Program-made: the position numbers and the translations under genes | Assembly (NCBI GenBank): GCA_030612225.1 | Contig: JAUWOH010000013.1 | Location: 1 to 19,187 of the forward strand | Direction of reading: 5' to 3' | Source of the DNA: Desulfobacteraceae bacterium | Lineage (GTDB): Bacteria > Desulfobacterota > Desulfobacteria > Desulfobacterales > JAUWMJ01 | Length of the DNA stretch: 19,187 nucleotides | Shown: positions 16,296 through 19,187 of the stretch, piece after piece | Position numbering within the stretch: the first letter of the stretch is position 1 | How the letters are laid out: the number at the start of each line of letters is the position of its first letter | The notes under the pieces: model-generated | Databases searched by the model: none | Seen by the model: only the letters and a program-made list of their open reading frames with translations | What the model was told of the DNA's origin: nothing

Positions 16296-17018
16296 TCAAC
16301 TCAAAGTAAGATGTTTAATCGCATCCTCCTGTTTATCAAAGATTTTTGCAAACCTTGTAATACCTGCCATTTCAAAAATCTGTTTAAAATTTTCTGATAT
16401 ACCGGTGATGGCAACAACCTTATTTTCTTTCCTGGAAGCGGAAAGGAGTTTTATCAAGATAGCGATGCCGGCACCATTTACAGATGAAATTTCATCAAAG
16501 CGCAAAAGGATATTTGATGCATCATGTTCAGAAGCAGTTTTAAATGCACCTGATAAGAAAGATTCTGAGATCGAGGTGATATTTCCTTTAATATCGATAG
16601 TGGTTAGATTGTCCCTGTTTTGAAATAAAATTTCATTTTCCTGAGTGCCGGCTAATTTTATCCTTTCATTAGCCCGGCCTAAAGCTGAATCTAAAGCGAT
16701 TTTAGCAATCGGTTTGTTAATAAAATCTGTAGCGCCTAGATTAAGTGCCTGTATGGCCAGATCCATGTCTCCGTGGCCTGTAATAACGATCACTTCCGTC
16801 AAAGGATCTGTTTCCTTAATTTTGCGTAAGACCTCAACACCATCCATTCCATGCATTTTTATGTCTGTAAATACGATTTCAGGGGATTCTTTTTTATAAA
16901 TTTCAAGACCGGTTTGTCCGTCTTCCGCAATAAACACTTCGTACCCATAGGCGATTAGAAAAAGACGAAACATCTTTAAAGTCGGCTTTTCATCATCAAT
17001 TACCAGTATTTTGCGCAT
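16296..17018 (-). CDS. Response regulator with receiver and STAS domains
   Basis: 240 residues; ATG at 17018 with GGGAG upstream. Receiver at 1-120: Asp8-Asp9, phosphoacceptor Asp52 (VFTDIKMHGMDG), Thr79 (VITGHGD) and Lys (INKP). The second half (about 133-238) has a STAS, anti-sigma-antagonist-like fold pattern: LTTIDIKGNI ... ILLRFDEISSVNGAGIAILIKLLSAS. In SpoIIAA-type proteins the matching stretch is M-D-S-S-G with a phosphorylated Ser; here it reads V-N-G-A-G. If it is a STAS domain, it cannot be phosphorylated at that residue. There is no DNA-binding domain, so output is through protein contact. It follows the membrane kinase gene on the same strand and probably receives phosphate from it. 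Confidence 0.88.
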   Translation of the reverse strand: MRKILVIDDEKPTLKMFRLFLIAYGYEVFIAEDGQTGLEIYKKESPEIVFTDIKMHGMDGVEVLRKIKETDPLTEVIVITGHGDMDLAIQALNLGATDFINKPIAKIALDSALGRANERIKLAGTQENEILFQNRDNLTTIDIKGNITSISESFLSGAFKTASEHDASNILLRFDEISSVNGAGIAILIKLLSASRKENKVVAITGISENFKQIFEMAGITRFAKIFDKQEDAIKHLTLS

Positions 17019-17080
17019 TTATTTTTATTCTCCCGAGGCGGTTTTAAAACGTCTCCTTTTGTAAAATATCACCCAAAAAA

Positions 17081-17285
17081 GCATTCAGGTGATCCGATTT
17101 AAAGGCGGGTCCTGTTTGAATGTATTAGTAAGCGTTAAAAAAGAACAACAAACAGGCAATTATTATCTGCAAGCCATAGAATATAATAGTTTAGCAGGTT
17201 TTTTATTAAATGATTGCACCTGTTTTTTTTTTACGCTTACTTATACATGAGTTCGACACGTCTTTAAATCGGATTATCTGAATGC
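17081..17285. repeat. 205-nt near-palindrome between kinase and receiver-STAS genes
   Basis: The 288-bp gap is mostly one long inverted repeat. Outer arms of 27 nt, 17081-17107 and 17259-17285, differ at only a few positions. Middle arms with AGTAAGCGT and ACGCTTACT (near 17121-17142 and 17225-17247) and inner arms with AAACAGG / CCTGTTT also pair. The left 43 nt recur inverted at 10027-10069. A- and T-runs next to the stem could make it act as a terminator on either strand. It resembles a MITE-type element; I see no transposase gene nearby. Confidence 0.8.
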
Positions 17286-17306
17286 GGCTCTGCTTCATAG
17301 GTCCTT

Positions 17307-19184
17307 TCACAGGGCGCAGGGAAATGACAGCTTAAAGGTAGTTCCCAACCCTTCTTTGCTTTCAATATCGATGTCTCCTCCGTAATCCTTTACAATTCCA
17401 TATGAAATGGAAAGCCCGAGCCCCATCCCTTCACCCATTTCTTTGGTTGTGAAAAAGGCTTCAAAAATTCTTTCTCTTAATGATTCAGGGATACCGATAC
17501 CGTTATCAGAAACTGTAAGCGTCACTCTTTCACCATCGTGAGAGGAACGGATGCGGATAAACCGGCTTGCAGAGTCTTCTTCAAGTTCCTGCTTTTGATT
17601 CAGGGCGTCTCTTGCATTGGTTATCAGGTTAAAAATAACCTGCTCCAGCCGGTTGTTATGGGCCAAAACCGGTGGAATTGTCTCGTTAAGATCGAGTTCT
17701 ACCTCGATGTTCTGGAGTCTGAGTTGCCTGCCAAGAATTTCAAGAACACCCTTAACAGGTTCATTTATATATATATTTTCTTTAGTAAAGTCAGCTTTTC
17801 TTCCAAAATCTCTCAATCTGTTTATAATTGCTGCCGATCTGTCAACCTGGCAGCTCACCTCTTTGATCACATCATACAGATCCTGCTGAGGTATTTTTCT
17901 GTTTTTTTCAATCATCATCACAAGGAATTCACTTGCCATTTTAATAGCATTAAGAGGCTGGTTCAATTCATGGGCGATACCGGCGGACATTTCACCAAGG
18001 TTCGTCATCTTGCTGGCCTGGATGAGTTGGTTATCTTTCTCCACCATTTCCGTAATATCCGTCGTTGCTATGATAAGAGCGTCTCTATCTTTATATCGCG
18101 TGGGACTTGCATGAAGGCTGACATATAAAGGAGAATTGTCCTTTTTATAATACTGAACCTTGGAACTTACCACCTGCGGTTTTTGCCACTCATCATTTTC
18201 TTCTTGAGACAAAGTAGAATCTTTATACTCGAATGTTCCAAGGTTTGTAAAAAGCATCCCCGTAAATTCGTCTTTTGTATATCCGTAAGTCTCTTCGGCC
18301 CTCGGGTTGGCATTGAGAATCTCAAAAGTTTTGCGATCAATAACAAAAATCGGGTTTGGACCACTGTTAACGAGACGTCTGTATTTTCCCTCTGATTCTT
18401 TCAACTTAATTTGCGAGACTGTTATCCTGTTGGTCATGTTGATAAATGAGTCAGCAAGAAGCATGACTTCACTTCCGGCGCCCTTGATTTTATTTTTAAG
18501 ATCCGGCTTTATGTCGTAGTTTCCGCGACTTATTTCATCTGAAACCTTTGTAAGTTCAGAAATCGGCCTGGTTATATAATTTGACAGCCAGTGACTGATT
18601 ACAAAAAAGATGATTGTGACAACTGAAACAAAACCGACAAAAGTAGTCCGTAACTTTCCGATAAGAGTGTCGATATGGTTTTTATTTAAACCAACATGCA
18701 CGACTCCGATCTGATAAATGCCTTCTTTTACGGGAATAGCAACATCATAAACCGAGAGTCTGCCCATTTTAAGCAGTTTAATGCTGCTGCTCTGTTCGGG
18801 GAGAAGACTGTTGGCCATGTGAAAACCGTCCGGGAAAGCACTTGTGAATGTATTAGCAATAACATTATTTTTTTTATCAAGAATAAACACATAGGGGATA
18901 AGAAATTTACGTTCTCCAAGCCGGGCGTCAAAAAGGAGACTGGTCAGCTTTGGAGTGTCCTGGGTCAGCATATAGCCCCTGCTGCTTTCCCCAATGCTTT
19001 GAGCAATACCCAAACCTCTTCGCTGAAGTTCCAGTGTAAGGCTGGAAATAAGAATCCACCTTGTAAACAGGGCGATCAGTACGCTGATAAGGAGTATTAC
19101 GGCAAGGGTTGAAAAAAAAATCTTATTTTTAAGACTTGCTTCGCTTATTTTCTTAAAAATTATATTGTTTTTCATTTTTTCCAT
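17307..19184 (-). CDS. Membrane-bound sensor histidine kinase (extracytoplasmic sensor, HAMP, PAS)
   Basis: 625 residues from the ATG at 19184; a second ATG at 19175 is possible, and the ribosome site lies at or beyond the window edge, so the start is uncertain. Two membrane segments (about 22-42 and 181-202) bracket an extracytoplasmic sensor region of about 140 residues, probably a Cache-like fold (inference). A HAMP linker follows (LSNYITRPISELTKVSDEISRG), then a PAS domain (about 265-375). The HisKA has phosphoacceptor His405 (GIAHELNQPLNA). The ATPase domain has NLITNARDALN, DNGIG and GEGMGLGLSISYGIV. It looks complete. It probably pairs with the receiver-STAS protein downstream on the same strand. 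Whether it relates to formate metabolism is unknown. Confidence 0.94.
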   Translation of the reverse strand: MEKMKNNIIFKKISEASLKNKIFFSTLAVILLISVLIALFTRWILISSLTLELQRRGLGIAQSIGESSRGYMLTQDTPKLTSLLFDARLGERKFLIPYVFILDKKNNVIANTFTSAFPDGFHMANSLLPEQSSSIKLLKMGRLSVYDVAIPVKEGIYQIGVVHVGLNKNHIDTLIGKLRTTFVGFVSVVTIIFFVISHWLSNYITRPISELTKVSDEISRGNYDIKPDLKNKIKGAGSEVMLLADSFINMTNRITVSQIKLKESEGKYRRLVNSGPNPIFVIDRKTFEILNANPRAEETYGYTKDEFTGMLFTNLGTFEYKDSTLSQEENDEWQKPQVVSSKVQYYKKDNSPLYVSLHASPTRYKDRDALIIATTDITEMVEKDNQLIQASKMTNLGEMSAGIAHELNQPLNAIKMASEFLVMMIEKNRKIPQQDLYDVIKEVSCQVDRSAAIINRLRDFGRKADFTKENIYINEPVKGVLEILGRQLRLQNIEVELDLNETIPPVLAHNNRLEQVIFNLITNARDALNQKQELEEDSASRFIRIRSSHDGERVTLTVSDNGIGIPESLRERIFEAFFTTKEMGEGMGLGLSISYGIVKDYGGDIDIESKEGLGTTFKLSFPCAL

Positions 19185-19187
19185 TTT

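Noticed and set aside
1..19187. tRNA, rRNA, integrase or transposase genes
   Set aside because: None could be recognised on either strand.

Overview
The window fits an anaerobic, selenocysteine-using bacterium. It is most likely a Desulfobacterota member (sulfate reducer or syntroph, class Desulfobacteria or similar). The reasons are a Desulfovibrio-like two-subunit periplasmic formate dehydrogenase with selenocysteine, giant HdrA-type flavoproteins, an Hdr-linked methylenetetrahydrofolate reductase, many two-component regulators and several palindromic intergenic repeat families. The taxonomic call is an inference; no rRNA or marker gene is present.

Layout. (A) Bases 1-7556, minus strand, read right to left: a DNA-binding response regulator (HTH then receiver), a MetF-type reductase, an HdrC/HdrD-like iron-sulfur protein interrupted by an in-frame UGA that I read as selenocysteine, and a giant HdrA/GltD-like fusion that runs off the left edge. 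This looks like one operon for an electron-bifurcating or confurcating methylene-THF reductase/heterodisulfide-reductase-like complex of the Wood-Ljungdahl pathway. (B) Bases 7557-8391: AT-rich, apparently non-coding, with several small palindromes. (C) Bases 8392-11006, plus strand: a soluble PAS-PAS histidine kinase, a 23-codon leader reading frame, and a second HTH-receiver regulator that is a close paralogue of the one in A. (D) Bases 11080-16285, plus strand: fdhA (Tat signal, UGA = selenocysteine 192), fdhB, a strong terminator, a large repeat hairpin, and fdhE. (E) Bases 16296-19184, minus strand: a membrane sensor kinase and a receiver-STAS regulator, separated by a 205-nt near-palindrome.

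How it may fit together. Formate oxidation in the periplasm (FdhAB, matured with FdhE) and the cytoplasmic methylene-THF/Hdr module are both C1 steps of the same pathway. Each is adjacent to a copy of the same unusual HTH-receiver regulator, and the histidine kinase in C is the obvious candidate partner for one or both. Two genes, the Hdr protein and fdhA, would be split in two by naive gene calling at UGA. In both, a small hairpin lies 22-23 nt after the UGA, which supports selenocysteine decoding. The Hdr selenoprotein, its neighbourhood and the paired regulators are the most interesting parts of the window.
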